Source: CAJXSN01 sp947492235
Lineage (GTDB): Bacteria; Pseudomonadota; Alphaproteobacteria; Sphingomonadales; Sphingomonadaceae
Direction: 5' to 3'
DNA: 64,000 bases
NCBI RefSeq assembly: GCF_042492175.1
Contig: NZ_CP170453.1
Location: 2,604,001 to 2,668,000 of the forward strand
The number at the start of each line of letters is the position of its first letter. Position 1 is the first letter of the stretch. Of the stretch, positions 43,248 to 50,741 are shown piece after piece. The notes under the pieces were generated by a model that was given only the letters and a program-made list of their open reading frames with translations, was not told the DNA's origin and did not search any database. The translations under genes were made by a program, and so were the position numbers.

Positions 43248-45053
43248 TCAGGCCGCCGTGGCGAAGGCTTCCTCGCCCAGCTCCATCAGGCTCTCGCTGC
43301 CTGCTTCGATCTTGCGGCGCAGGGCGCCCGCATCCGGCGTAAACCGGTCGAAAAAATAGCGTGCCGTGGCCAGCTTGGCTTCGTAGAATGCGGCATCTTC
43401 CGGCGAACCTTCGAGTGCAGCGCGCGAGACTTTCGCCATTTTCAGCCACATGAAGCCCAGCGTCACAATGCCCATCAGGTGCATGTAGTGATGCGCGCCC
43501 GCGCCCAACTGATTGGGGTTCTGCATCGCATTCTGCATGAACCACATGGTGGCCGCCTGCTGTTCGTTCAGTGCCTTTTCCAGCTTTTCGGCCATCGGGG
43601 CGAGAGCCTCGTCCGCTTTGGCATCGGCAATCTGCTCGCCGACCACCTTGAAGAACGCCTGAATTGCCGCGCCGCCCTTGCTGGCGAGCTTGCGGCCGCA
43701 CAGATCCATCGCCTGCACGCCATTGGTGCCTTCGTAGATCATGGCGATGCGGGCATCGCGCACGAACTGCTCCATGCCCCATTCCTTCACATAGCCGTGG
43801 CCGCCATAGACCTGCTGCATATTGGTGGCGAAGTCATAGCCCTTGTCGGTGCCATAGCCCTTGATCACCGGAGTCATCAGGCCGATCAGCTGGTCGGCCT
43901 GTTCGCGTTCTTCCTCGGTCTGCGCCTTGTGCGTCAGATCGACTTGCAGAGCGCCCCACAGGCACAGCGCGCGCATGCCTTCGTTGAATGCCTTGGCATC
44001 CATCAGCATCCGGCGCACGTCGGGGTGAACGAAGATCGGGTCGGCTTTCTGCTCTGGCTCGGCGGGGCCAGTCAGCGCGCGTCCCTGACGGCGATCAAGT
44101 GCATAGGTGACGGCGTTCTGGTACGCGATTTCGGACTGGGCCAAACCCTGAATGCCGACGCCCAGACGGGCCGCATTCATCATCACGAACATCGCGGCGA
44201 GACCCTTGTTCTCCTCGCCGACCATCCAGCCTTTGGCGCCGTCATAGTTCAGCAGGCAGGTCGCATTGCCGTTGATGCCCATCTTGTGCTCGATCGAACC
44301 GCAGGACACTGCATTACGCTCACCCAGTGAGCCGTCCTCATTCACGAGGAATTTGGGCACGACGAACAGAGAGATGCCCTTGGAGCTGTCGGGCGCACCA
44401 GGCGTCTTGGCCAGCACCAGATGGATGATGTTCTCGGTCAGGTCATGCTCGCCTGCGGAGATAAAGATCTTCGTGCCGGTGATGGCATAGCTGCCGTCGG
44501 CCTCAGGCTCGGCCTTGGTTCGGATCATGCCCAGATCGGTGCCGCAATGCGGCTCGGTCAGGTTCATCGTGCCGAGCCATTTGCCCGAAACCATGTTGGG
44601 CACATACATCGCCTTCTGCTCTTCCGAACCGGCAGCGATCAGCGCAGCAATCGCGCCGGTGGTGAGGCCGGGATACATCGCAAACGCCATGTTGGACGTG
44701 GCCATAAATTCTTCAACCACAAAGCCCATCACATGCGGCATGCCCTGCCCGCCAAACTCTTCAGGGCTGGCAATCGTGCCCCAACCGCTTTCGACATACT
44801 GACCGAATGCTTCCTTGAAACCTTCCGGGGTCGTGACGCTGCCGTCTTCATGGCGGGTGCAACCCTGCTCGTCACCGACCTGATTGAGCGGGTGCAGAAC
44901 CTCGCTGCAGAACTTGCCCGCCTCGTTGATAACGGTGTCGATCATGTCCGGCGTAGCGCTCTCGAAACCCGGCAGATTGCCGTAGCTGGACAGGTCGAGA
45001 ACTTCATTCACGACAAATCGGGTGTCGCGTGTCGGGGCGGTATAGGTCGGCAT
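43248..45053 (-). CDS. Acyl-CoA dehydrogenase with C-terminal extension
   Basis: A 601-residue flavoenzyme of the long acyl-CoA dehydrogenase group that includes DmdC (3-methylmercaptopropionyl-CoA dehydrogenase). Pieces: MNLTEPHCGTDLGMIRTKA (FAD-binding), GTKIFISAGEHDL, EHKMGINGNATCLL and MIYEGTNGVQAMDLCGRKL, where the Glu of YEGTNG is the catalytic base typical of long ACAD forms. The last ~150 residues are the extra DmdC-like helical domain. Chain-length substrate cannot be read. It is cotranscribed with an upstream MerR regulator, start 65 bp after its stop. Confidence 0.92.
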   Translation of the reverse strand: MPTYTAPTRDTRFVVNEVLDLSSYGNLPGFESATPDMIDTVINEAGKFCSEVLHPLNQVGDEQGCTRHEDGSVTTPEGFKEAFGQYVESGWGTIASPEEFGGQGMPHVMGFVVEEFMATSNMAFAMYPGLTTGAIAALIAAGSEEQKAMYVPNMVSGKWLGTMNLTEPHCGTDLGMIRTKAEPEADGSYAITGTKIFISAGEHDLTENIIHLVLAKTPGAPDSSKGISLFVVPKFLVNEDGSLGERNAVSCGSIEHKMGINGNATCLLNYDGAKGWMVGEENKGLAAMFVMMNAARLGVGIQGLAQSEIAYQNAVTYALDRRQGRALTGPAEPEQKADPIFVHPDVRRMLMDAKAFNEGMRALCLWGALQVDLTHKAQTEEEREQADQLIGLMTPVIKGYGTDKGYDFATNMQQVYGGHGYVKEWGMEQFVRDARIAMIYEGTNGVQAMDLCGRKLASKGGAAIQAFFKVVGEQIADAKADEALAPMAEKLEKALNEQQAATMWFMQNAMQNPNQLGAGAHHYMHLMGIVTLGFMWLKMAKVSRAALEGSPEDAAFYEAKLATARYFFDRFTPDAGALRRKIEAGSESLMELGEEAFATAA

Positions 45054-45118
45054 AGTGGTTCCTGTTCAGAAGGTAGTGTTGACTTGATTTCGCAGAGGCG
45101 CGCTTGGCCGCGCCCCGG

Positions 45119-45562
45119 TCAATCGCCCAGATCGAGCGTTTCGATGTGAGCGATAAATTCGGTGAGCTCGGTGATGGACGAATCGATGTCATCCCGTTGG
45201 CGCTTGAGCTTCGCCACATGGTTCCGGCATTTCTCGATGGTCACACGGCGCTGCTCCACGCGCCCATCGTCGAGATCGTAGAGATCGATCATCTCTTTGA
45301 TCTCGGTCAGGCTGAAGCCGACATTTTTGGCCCGCATGATCCATGCAAGCCGCGCACGGTCACGCTTGGAATAGACCCGCGTCAGACCCAGCCTGGCGGG
45401 AGCGATGAGGCCCTCGTCCTCGTAAAACCGGAGCGCACGCGCGGTGCAGTCGAATTCGGTCGTCAGATCGGAAATGGAAAACTGGTCACGGGCCAATTCA
45501 TCGGGGCGTTCCAGATGGGCGCCCGAATGGGTGTATTCGCTCAGAGCTTCTGTCGTCGTCAT
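45119..45562 (-). CDS. MerR-family regulator of the acyl-CoA dehydrogenase gene
   Basis: A 147-residue one-domain MerR regulator: FSISDLTTEFDCTARALRFYEDEGLIAPARLG is the winged helix, VGFSLTEIKEMIDLY the second helix set, and a C-terminal coiled coil follows. Such LiuR-like regulators control acyl-CoA and branched-chain amino-acid catabolism in proteobacteria. A perfect 14-bp palindrome lies just upstream (45580-45593). The only cysteines do not form a metal site, so it is not a heavy-metal sensor. First gene of an operon with the dehydrogenase. Confidence 0.88.
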   Translation of the reverse strand: MTTTEALSEYTHSGAHLERPDELARDQFSISDLTTEFDCTARALRFYEDEGLIAPARLGLTRVYSKRDRARLAWIMRAKNVGFSLTEIKEMIDLYDLDDGRVEQRRVTIEKCRNHVAKLKRQRDDIDSSITELTEFIAHIETLDLGD

Positions 45563-45579
45563 GCATCTTTGCTACATAC

Positions 45580-45593
45580 CCTTTACGTAAAGG
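45580..45593 (-). promoter_or_regulatory. Perfect palindrome, candidate MerR-regulator operator
   Basis: CCTTTACGTAAAGG is a perfect 14-bp dyad 17 bp before the MerR gene start, directly overlapped on the coding strand by TTGACC, a fair -35. MerR regulators bind dyads between -35 and -10. The position fits autoregulation and control of the dehydrogenase. Confidence 0.6.
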
Positions 45594-45971
45594 TCAAGTC
45601 TTGACGCGTTGGAGAACCCCGCCGTCCAGCAACCGGTAAAAACAGCTGGTTTCGCCTGTGTGACATGTCGGCCCCGCCGGCATGCAGCGCAGGACAATGG
45701 CATCCTGATCGCAGTCGACCAGCATCTCCTGCACCTTCAGAACATGGCCCGAACTTTCGCCCTTTTGCCACAGTTTGCCGCGCGATCTGGAATGGAAATG
45801 GGCAAGGCCGGTTTCCCTCGTGGCTGCCAGGGCCTCTTCATCCATGAAGGCCACCATCAGCACATCACCCGAGTCAAAATCCGTCACAACTGCGCTGAGC
45901 AACCCCTTGTCATCGAATTTGGGTAAGAAGGTCTTCCCCCTCTCCCGGTCCTCGTTCGTCGTATCGTCCAT
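45594..45971 (-). CDS. hisI: Phosphoribosyl-AMP cyclohydrolase
   Basis: A 125-residue enzyme opening the purine ring in histidine synthesis. Motifs: VLMVAFMDEEALAATRETGLAHFHSRSRGKLWQKGESSGHVLKVQEMLVDCDQDAIVLRCMPAGPTCHTG, with the zinc-binding cysteines (VDCDQDA, CMPAGPTCHTG). The ATG at 45971 is used because earlier in-frame codons are not conserved. It is alone; no other his gene is in the window. It is immediately upstream of the MerR gene on the same strand (31 bp). Confidence 0.97.
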   Translation of the reverse strand: MDDTTNEDRERGKTFLPKFDDKGLLSAVVTDFDSGDVLMVAFMDEEALAATRETGLAHFHSRSRGKLWQKGESSGHVLKVQEMLVDCDQDAIVLRCMPAGPTCHTGETSCFYRLLDGGVLQRVKT

Positions 45972-46149
45972 GTCGTTTATCGGTCCGTTACAAAATGTTG
46001 CAAATTGGGCACAGAGCATCTGTGAAATTGCGCTGAATACCTAATGGCCCTTCCCCATCGGACGCGCAAATGGAACATCTCGCCGCACGACGCAGCGACG
46101 TCGACAACTGTTTCCGGATGCTCGTTTGCAAGCCGGTTTGGTTGGGAGA

Positions 46150-46290
46150 GGATGCCGCCGCTTGTCGTCGGCATGGCTTGACGATGAGGGAAACGGTTTC
46201 CCTGTGCGGCCCTCGGGGGAAGGCCGCCGGAAACCGAATAGTTTCGTCACGCGGCGCCCGGGGTCCTAACGGATCCCGGGCGTTTCGTTT
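46150..46290 (+). ncRNA. Candidate structured small RNA with own terminator
   Basis: In a 294-bp gap between comF and hisI the plus strand has a series of inverted repeats. ATGCCG/CGGCAT is at 46152-46157 and 46169-46174. A closing stem TGACGA/TCGTCA (46179-46184 and 46244-46249) encloses hairpin AGGGAAAC/GTTTCCCT (46187-46203), hairpin GCGGCC/GGCCGC (46206-46227) and a small CGGAAACCG turn. A 12-bp terminator hairpin (46255-46282) with TTTCGTTTT follows at once. No plus-strand gene continues from it. I do not recognise the family; it is not a tRNA or the SRP, tmRNA, RNase P or 6S pattern I know. Promoter only guessed (TTGCAA near 46126). Confidence 0.35.
46255..46290 (+). terminator. Plus-strand terminator overlapping the end of comF
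   Basis: CGCCCGGGGTCC and GGATCCCGGGCG form a 12-bp stem (one G-T pair) around a TAAC loop, followed by TTTCGTTTT on the plus strand. On the comF strand no T-run follows, so it points against comF and toward an antisense or intergenic plus transcript. Confidence 0.65.
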
Positions 46291-47087
46291 TCCGGTCCCG
46301 AAATGGTCTCAACCAGGGAAGCCTCCATCGGTGCGGCGAAGGCTTCGCCGTCCACCACCCGGGCGAAGCAGCTGATCCGGACGGACTTCGCGCCTCCCTT
46401 CAACAGCGCGCCGACACAGACATTGGCCGTTGCTCCGCTGGTCAGGACATCGTCCACCAGAATGATCTCCCGGCCCTGTATGGCGTTGGCTCTGGAGCGC
46501 TTGACCCGGATCGCCCCTTTCAGCGCCTTCGCCCGTGCCTTCCGGCCAAGTCCCCCTAGGCTCGGCGTGGGTTTGTGGCGTTCGAGCCCGTCGAGCATCA
46601 CCTGCGCACCGGTGATCTTCACCAATTCCGTCGCCAGCAAAGCCGACTGGTTGTAGCCCCTGCCCCATATCCGCCACCGGTGCAGCGGAACAGGGATCAA
46701 CAGATGCGCTTCGCCGAGCTCTCCCAACCGCGCGGCCATCAACCGACCCATCATCGCCGCCAGGGCAATCCTGCCGCCATGCTTGAACGATAAGACCAAA
46801 CGCCGCGACGTATCGTTATAGAGCGTAGCCGCTGCGATCCCCGCATGTCGGGGCGGCGTGGTCATGCAGGGGGCGCACACCGCATCCTCGAAGCCGGTCA
46901 CATTGTCACCCAAAGGCCGCTGGCAGGAGGCACAGGCAGGCTCGCCCGGCTGCTCCAGCGCGCTCCAGCAATCGAGGCACAACCCGTCCTGTGTGCCCAG
47001 TGCCTCGCCGCACAGCGGGCAGCGCGGAGGGTATGCCAGATCCACCATTGGCTGAAGAGCGCGGGCGATATGCGAAGCCAATGCCAT
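46266..47087 (-). CDS. comF: ComF family protein (phosphoribosyltransferase-like)
   Basis: A 273-residue protein with two N-terminal zinc pairs (YPPRCPLCGEALG, LCLDCWSAL, ACASCQRPLG and AVCAPCMTT) and a type I phosphoribosyltransferase domain ending with the PRPP loop ILVDDVLTSGATANVCVG. ComF takes part in DNA uptake in competent bacteria, probably helping single-strand processing; other competence genes are not here. Divergent from the methyltransferase gene; its 3' end overlaps a plus-strand terminator hairpin. Confidence 0.92.
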   Translation of the reverse strand: MALASHIARALQPMVDLAYPPRCPLCGEALGTQDGLCLDCWSALEQPGEPACASCQRPLGDNVTGFEDAVCAPCMTTPPRHAGIAAATLYNDTSRRLVLSFKHGGRIALAAMMGRLMAARLGELGEAHLLIPVPLHRWRIWGRGYNQSALLATELVKITGAQVMLDGLERHKPTPSLGGLGRKARAKALKGAIRVKRSRANAIQGREIILVDDVLTSGATANVCVGALLKGGAKSVRISCFARVVDGEAFAAPMEASLVETISGPENETPGIR

Positions 47088-47166
47088 TCCCTCCTCAGCT
47101 CCCTTTCTTCCCGGCCATAGTGCTGCACCTCTTGCCCCCGGCTGGCAAGCGCGTCAGGAGGCGTGG

Positions 47167-47940
47167 ATGCAACCGACCGGCGTTCCCCAGATTTTCAGTC
47201 TCGCCCGGCGCAGACGGCGCGGTCAGCGCGCGGCTACCCGGCGCTTGCGTTCGGAGAACTGCGCCCGTTTTCTGGCCGAGGAAATCGGCACCGATATGGC
47301 GGACCGCCTCGCCTTCGTCCGGGCCGATCCGGACAAGCTGCTGCTGATCGGGCAAATTGGCGGAGCGATACGAAGCCAATTCCCCAGCAAGCCGATTACC
47401 TACGGGCACGCGCTCGACCTCGAGAAACCGTATGATCTGGGCAATCTGACCGACCAGTTCGACTTCGTCGGTATCGGCGGGCAGCTGGATGCGGTGAACG
47501 ATCTGCCCGGCGCCCTGATCCATGCACGCAATGCATTAACGCCGGGCGGGCTGGTGATTGCCAGCTTCGTTGGCGGAGCGAGCCTGCCGAGGCTGCGCGC
47601 CGCGATGATGGCGGCAGAGCCCGACCGGCCCGCAGCCCGTATCCATCCTCTGGTCGATCCCCGAGCCGCACCCGGTCTGCTCCAACGGGCGGGTTGGAAG
47701 GATCCGGTGGTGGATACTTACACCCTCAATGTGCGCTATTCCTCGCTGGACAGACTTGTGTCCGACCTGCGCGATCAGGCACAGGGCAATGCCTTTGCCG
47801 AGCCCGCCACGCCGCTGGGCCAGGCGGCACTCCAGCGTGCGCGTGAAGCGTTTCTCGACGGAGCGGACGCCGACGGCAAGGTCACCGAAACCTTCGAGAT
47901 CATCACCCTGACCGGGCGTCGGTCTCTGGCTGGAACCTAG
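47167..47940 (+). CDS. SAM-dependent methyltransferase (BioC/NDUFAF5-like)
   Basis: A 257-residue class I methyltransferase-like protein. It has the fold segments LLLIGQIGGAIRSQF, FDFVGIGGQLDAVNDLPGALIHARNALTPGGLVIASFVGGASLPRLRAAM and a helical C-terminus, resembling the NDUFAF5/BioC relatives of alphaproteobacteria. The usual GxGxG SAM loop is weak (LIGQIGG), so substrate or even activity is unsure. AGGAGG 6 bp before the ATG. It overlaps the convergent ppdK stop by 4 bp. Confidence 0.75.
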   Translation: MQPTGVPQIFSLARRRRRGQRAATRRLRSENCARFLAEEIGTDMADRLAFVRADPDKLLLIGQIGGAIRSQFPSKPITYGHALDLEKPYDLGNLTDQFDFVGIGGQLDAVNDLPGALIHARNALTPGGLVIASFVGGASLPRLRAAMMAAEPDRPAARIHPLVDPRAAPGLLQRAGWKDPVVDTYTLNVRYSSLDRLVSDLRDQAQGNAFAEPATPLGQAALQRAREAFLDGADADGKVTETFEIITLTGRRSLAGT

Positions 47941-50621
47941 CCTTCACGCACCTCGCCTTGGTTCAGGGCCGCCTGCGCCGCCGCCAATCGGGCGATGGGC
48001 ACGCGGTAAGGCGAGGCGCTGACATAATCGAGACCGGTGGCCTCGCAGAACGCGATGCTGGCCGGATCGCCGCCATGCTCGCCGCAAATGCCAAGCTTGA
48101 TGTCCTCGCGGGTCTCCCGGCCGCGCTCGGCGGCGAGTTCGACCAGCTGGCCAACACCGTCAATATCGAGACTGACAAACGGATCGCGCGGGAAGATGCC
48201 CTTGTCGACATATGTCGCCAGAAAACCGCCCGCATCGTCCCTCGAAACGCCCAGAGTCGTCTGGGTCAAGTCATTGGTCCCAAACGAGAAGAACCGCGCC
48301 TCACGGGCAATCTCGCCGGCCATCAGAGCAGCGCGTGGCAGTTCGATCATGGTACCGACGAGATATTCGATCCGCCTTCCCCGTGCTTCGAACACCTCCT
48401 CGGCAATCCGCTCGACCAGTTCGCGCAGCAAGGCCAGCTCGCGGCGGGTGGCGACCAGCGGGATCATGATTTCGGGCACCGGCGCTTCACCGCTGGCCTC
48501 GGCCACATCGCACGCGGCCTCAAACACGGCGCGGGCCTGCATTTCGTAGATTTCGGGGTAAGTGATCCCTAGACGGCATCCACGATGGCCCAGCATGGGA
48601 TTGAATTCATGCAATTCTTGAGCCCGGCGACGCAGATTTGCGACACTGGTGCCGGTCGCCTCCGCCAGGTCCGCGAACTCCTCGTCCTTATGCGGCAGGA
48701 ATTCGTGCAGTGGCGGATCAAGGAAGCGAATCGTGCATGGCAGACCGACCATAACCTCGAAAATCTCGCGGAAATCGCTGCGCTGTTCGGGAAGGAGCTT
48801 ACCAAGCGCCTCACGCCGCCCGCGCTCGTCTTCCGCTAGGATCATTTGGCGTACGGCACTAATCCGGCCCGCATCGAAGAACATATGCTCCGTGCGGCAC
48901 AGGCCGATGCCTTCTGCGCCGAACTGCCGCGCCCTGCGGCAATCATCGGGCGTTTCGGCATTGGTGCGCACGCGCATGCGGCGGTGGCGATCGGCCCACT
49001 CCATGATGACCCCGAAATCGCCGTCCAGCTCCGGCTCAATTGTCGCCACTTCGCCGCCCATCACCTGGCCGTTGCTACCATCGACGGTGATGATATCGCC
49101 TTCGGCCAGATCGCGGCTGCCGATGCGCAAGGTGCGCCCCTCGCGGTCAATCGAGACTTGCGAAGCCCCCGAGACGCAAGGGCGCCCCATGCCGCGTGCC
49201 ACCACGGCTGCGTGCGACGTCATACCGCCACGCGCGGTCAAGATGCCCTGCGCGGCGTGCATGCCGTGAATGTCTTCCGGGCTGGTTTCGACGCGCACCA
49301 GAATGACGCTTTCGCCTCGTGCAGCCCACTGCTCTGCGGTGTCTGCATCCAGAGCGATCTTGCCGCTGGCCGCACCTGGAGAAGCAGGCAAACCTGCCGT
49401 CATGACGTCACGTTTCGCATTTGGATCCAGCGTCGGGTGCAGCAATTGGTCGAGTGCCATGGGATCGATCCGGCGGATGGCCGTGGTCTCGTCGATCAGC
49501 CCTTCGCCAACCATCTCGACCGCCATTTTCAAGGCCGCTTTCGCCGTGCGTTTGCCGTTGCGCGTTTGCAGCAGGAACAGCTTGCCGCGCTCCACGGTGA
49601 ACTCGATATCCTGCATGTCGCGGTAATGCTTTTCCAGCAGGTCGAACACGCGCGCCAGCTCGCCATAGGCATCGGGCATCGCCTCTTCCATGCTCAGCGG
49701 CTTGGCCCCTGCCCGCTCTCGCGCATCTTTGGTCAGATATTGCGGAGTGCGGATGCCGGCGACCACGTCCTCGCCCTGCGCATTGACCAGCCATTCGCCG
49801 TAATAGGCCCGCTCGCCCGTGCTGGGATCGCGGGTAAAGGCAACGCCGGTGGCCGACGTATCGCCCATATTGCCGAAAACCATCGCCTGGACATTCACCG
49901 CCGTGCCCATGTCGTGCGGTATATCATTGAGACGGCGGTATATTTTCGCTCGCTCGCTGTCCCAGCTATCGAACACAGCGCGGATCGCGCCCCACAATTG
50001 CTCTGTCACATCCTGCGGGAACGGCGCGTCCTGCTCTTCCTCGACAATGCGTTTGTACTCGCCGACCAGCACTCTCCAGTCTTCAGCCGACATCTCGGTA
50101 TCGTTGTAGAAGCCATTGTCTTCCTTGGCGATTTCGAGCGCTTCCTCGAACAGACCGTGATCCACGCCGAGCACCACGTCGGAATACATCTGGATGAAGC
50201 GGCGATAGCTGTCCCATGCGAAACGGTCATCGCCCGCAATCGCGGCAAGGCCCTCGACCGTCTCGTCATTCAGACCGAGATTGAGGACCGTGTCCATCAT
50301 GCCCGGCATGGAGATCGCCGCACCGGAGCGGACCGACACCAAAAGCGGGTCTTCCTTATCTCCCAAGCGCTTACCGACCGTTTCCTCGATATGGCCGAGG
50401 GCAGAAGTGACGTCATGACGCAAGCTTTCGGGGAATTCACCGCCCTGATCGAGGTAGCGCAGGCATTCCTCTGTGGTCAGCGTGAAGCCGGGAGGAACCG
50501 GCAGGCCGATCTCCGCCATCTCCGCAAGGTTCGCGCCCTTGCCGCCGACGATGGTCTTGTCCTTGGCGCGGGCGTCTGTCGCCTTGGAAGAGCCGCCGAA
50601 TGTGTAGACCGTTTCAGTCAT
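47937..50621 (-). CDS. ppdK: Pyruvate, phosphate dikinase
   Basis: An 894-residue enzyme interconverting pyruvate, ATP and phosphate with PEP, AMP and PPi. The N-terminal ATP-grasp domain begins VYTFGGSSKATDARAKDKTIVGGKGANLAEMAEIGLPVPPGFTLTT. The phosphohistidine domain has GGMTSHAAVVARGMGRPCVSG with catalytic H470. The C-terminal PEP-binding barrel carries GAEGIGLCRTEHMFF and FFSFGTNDLTQTTLGVSRDD. Full length. It follows glyS by 120 bp on the same strand. Confidence 0.98.
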   Translation of the reverse strand: MTETVYTFGGSSKATDARAKDKTIVGGKGANLAEMAEIGLPVPPGFTLTTEECLRYLDQGGEFPESLRHDVTSALGHIEETVGKRLGDKEDPLLVSVRSGAAISMPGMMDTVLNLGLNDETVEGLAAIAGDDRFAWDSYRRFIQMYSDVVLGVDHGLFEEALEIAKEDNGFYNDTEMSAEDWRVLVGEYKRIVEEEQDAPFPQDVTEQLWGAIRAVFDSWDSERAKIYRRLNDIPHDMGTAVNVQAMVFGNMGDTSATGVAFTRDPSTGERAYYGEWLVNAQGEDVVAGIRTPQYLTKDARERAGAKPLSMEEAMPDAYGELARVFDLLEKHYRDMQDIEFTVERGKLFLLQTRNGKRTAKAALKMAVEMVGEGLIDETTAIRRIDPMALDQLLHPTLDPNAKRDVMTAGLPASPGAASGKIALDADTAEQWAARGESVILVRVETSPEDIHGMHAAQGILTARGGMTSHAAVVARGMGRPCVSGASQVSIDREGRTLRIGSRDLAEGDIITVDGSNGQVMGGEVATIEPELDGDFGVIMEWADRHRRMRVRTNAETPDDCRRARQFGAEGIGLCRTEHMFFDAGRISAVRQMILAEDERGRREALGKLLPEQRSDFREIFEVMVGLPCTIRFLDPPLHEFLPHKDEEFADLAEATGTSVANLRRRAQELHEFNPMLGHRGCRLGITYPEIYEMQARAVFEAACDVAEASGEAPVPEIMIPLVATRRELALLRELVERIAEEVFEARGRRIEYLVGTMIELPRAALMAGEIAREARFFSFGTNDLTQTTLGVSRDDAGGFLATYVDKGIFPRDPFVSLDIDGVGQLVELAAERGRETREDIKLGICGEHGGDPASIAFCEATGLDYVSASPYRVPIARLAAAQAALNQGEVREG

Positions 50622-50741
50622 TGCAGATGCCCTTCAGGGTGACAGTGAAGTGGGGGTTTGGATAAACTGGAAGATTGCGGCAAATTATTGAAAGATAGCG
50701 GATTTGACCTGCTTTCAGGAGCATCGAGTGTCACCTTCCGC

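Noticed and set aside
46070..46375. 101-codon plus-strand frame across the comF-hisI gap
   Set aside because: It runs through the hairpins and terminator and into comF antisense; no similarity pattern or SD. The region is better explained as RNA structure.
48846..50642. 598-codon open frame opposite ppdK
   Set aside because: It lies wholly antisense to PPDK and shows His/Arg-rich shadow-like composition, not a real protein.
50638..50735. GGTGACA/TGTCACC inverted repeat between ppdK and glyS
   Set aside because: Seven-bp arms 84 bp apart are easily expected by chance and no further structure was seen.
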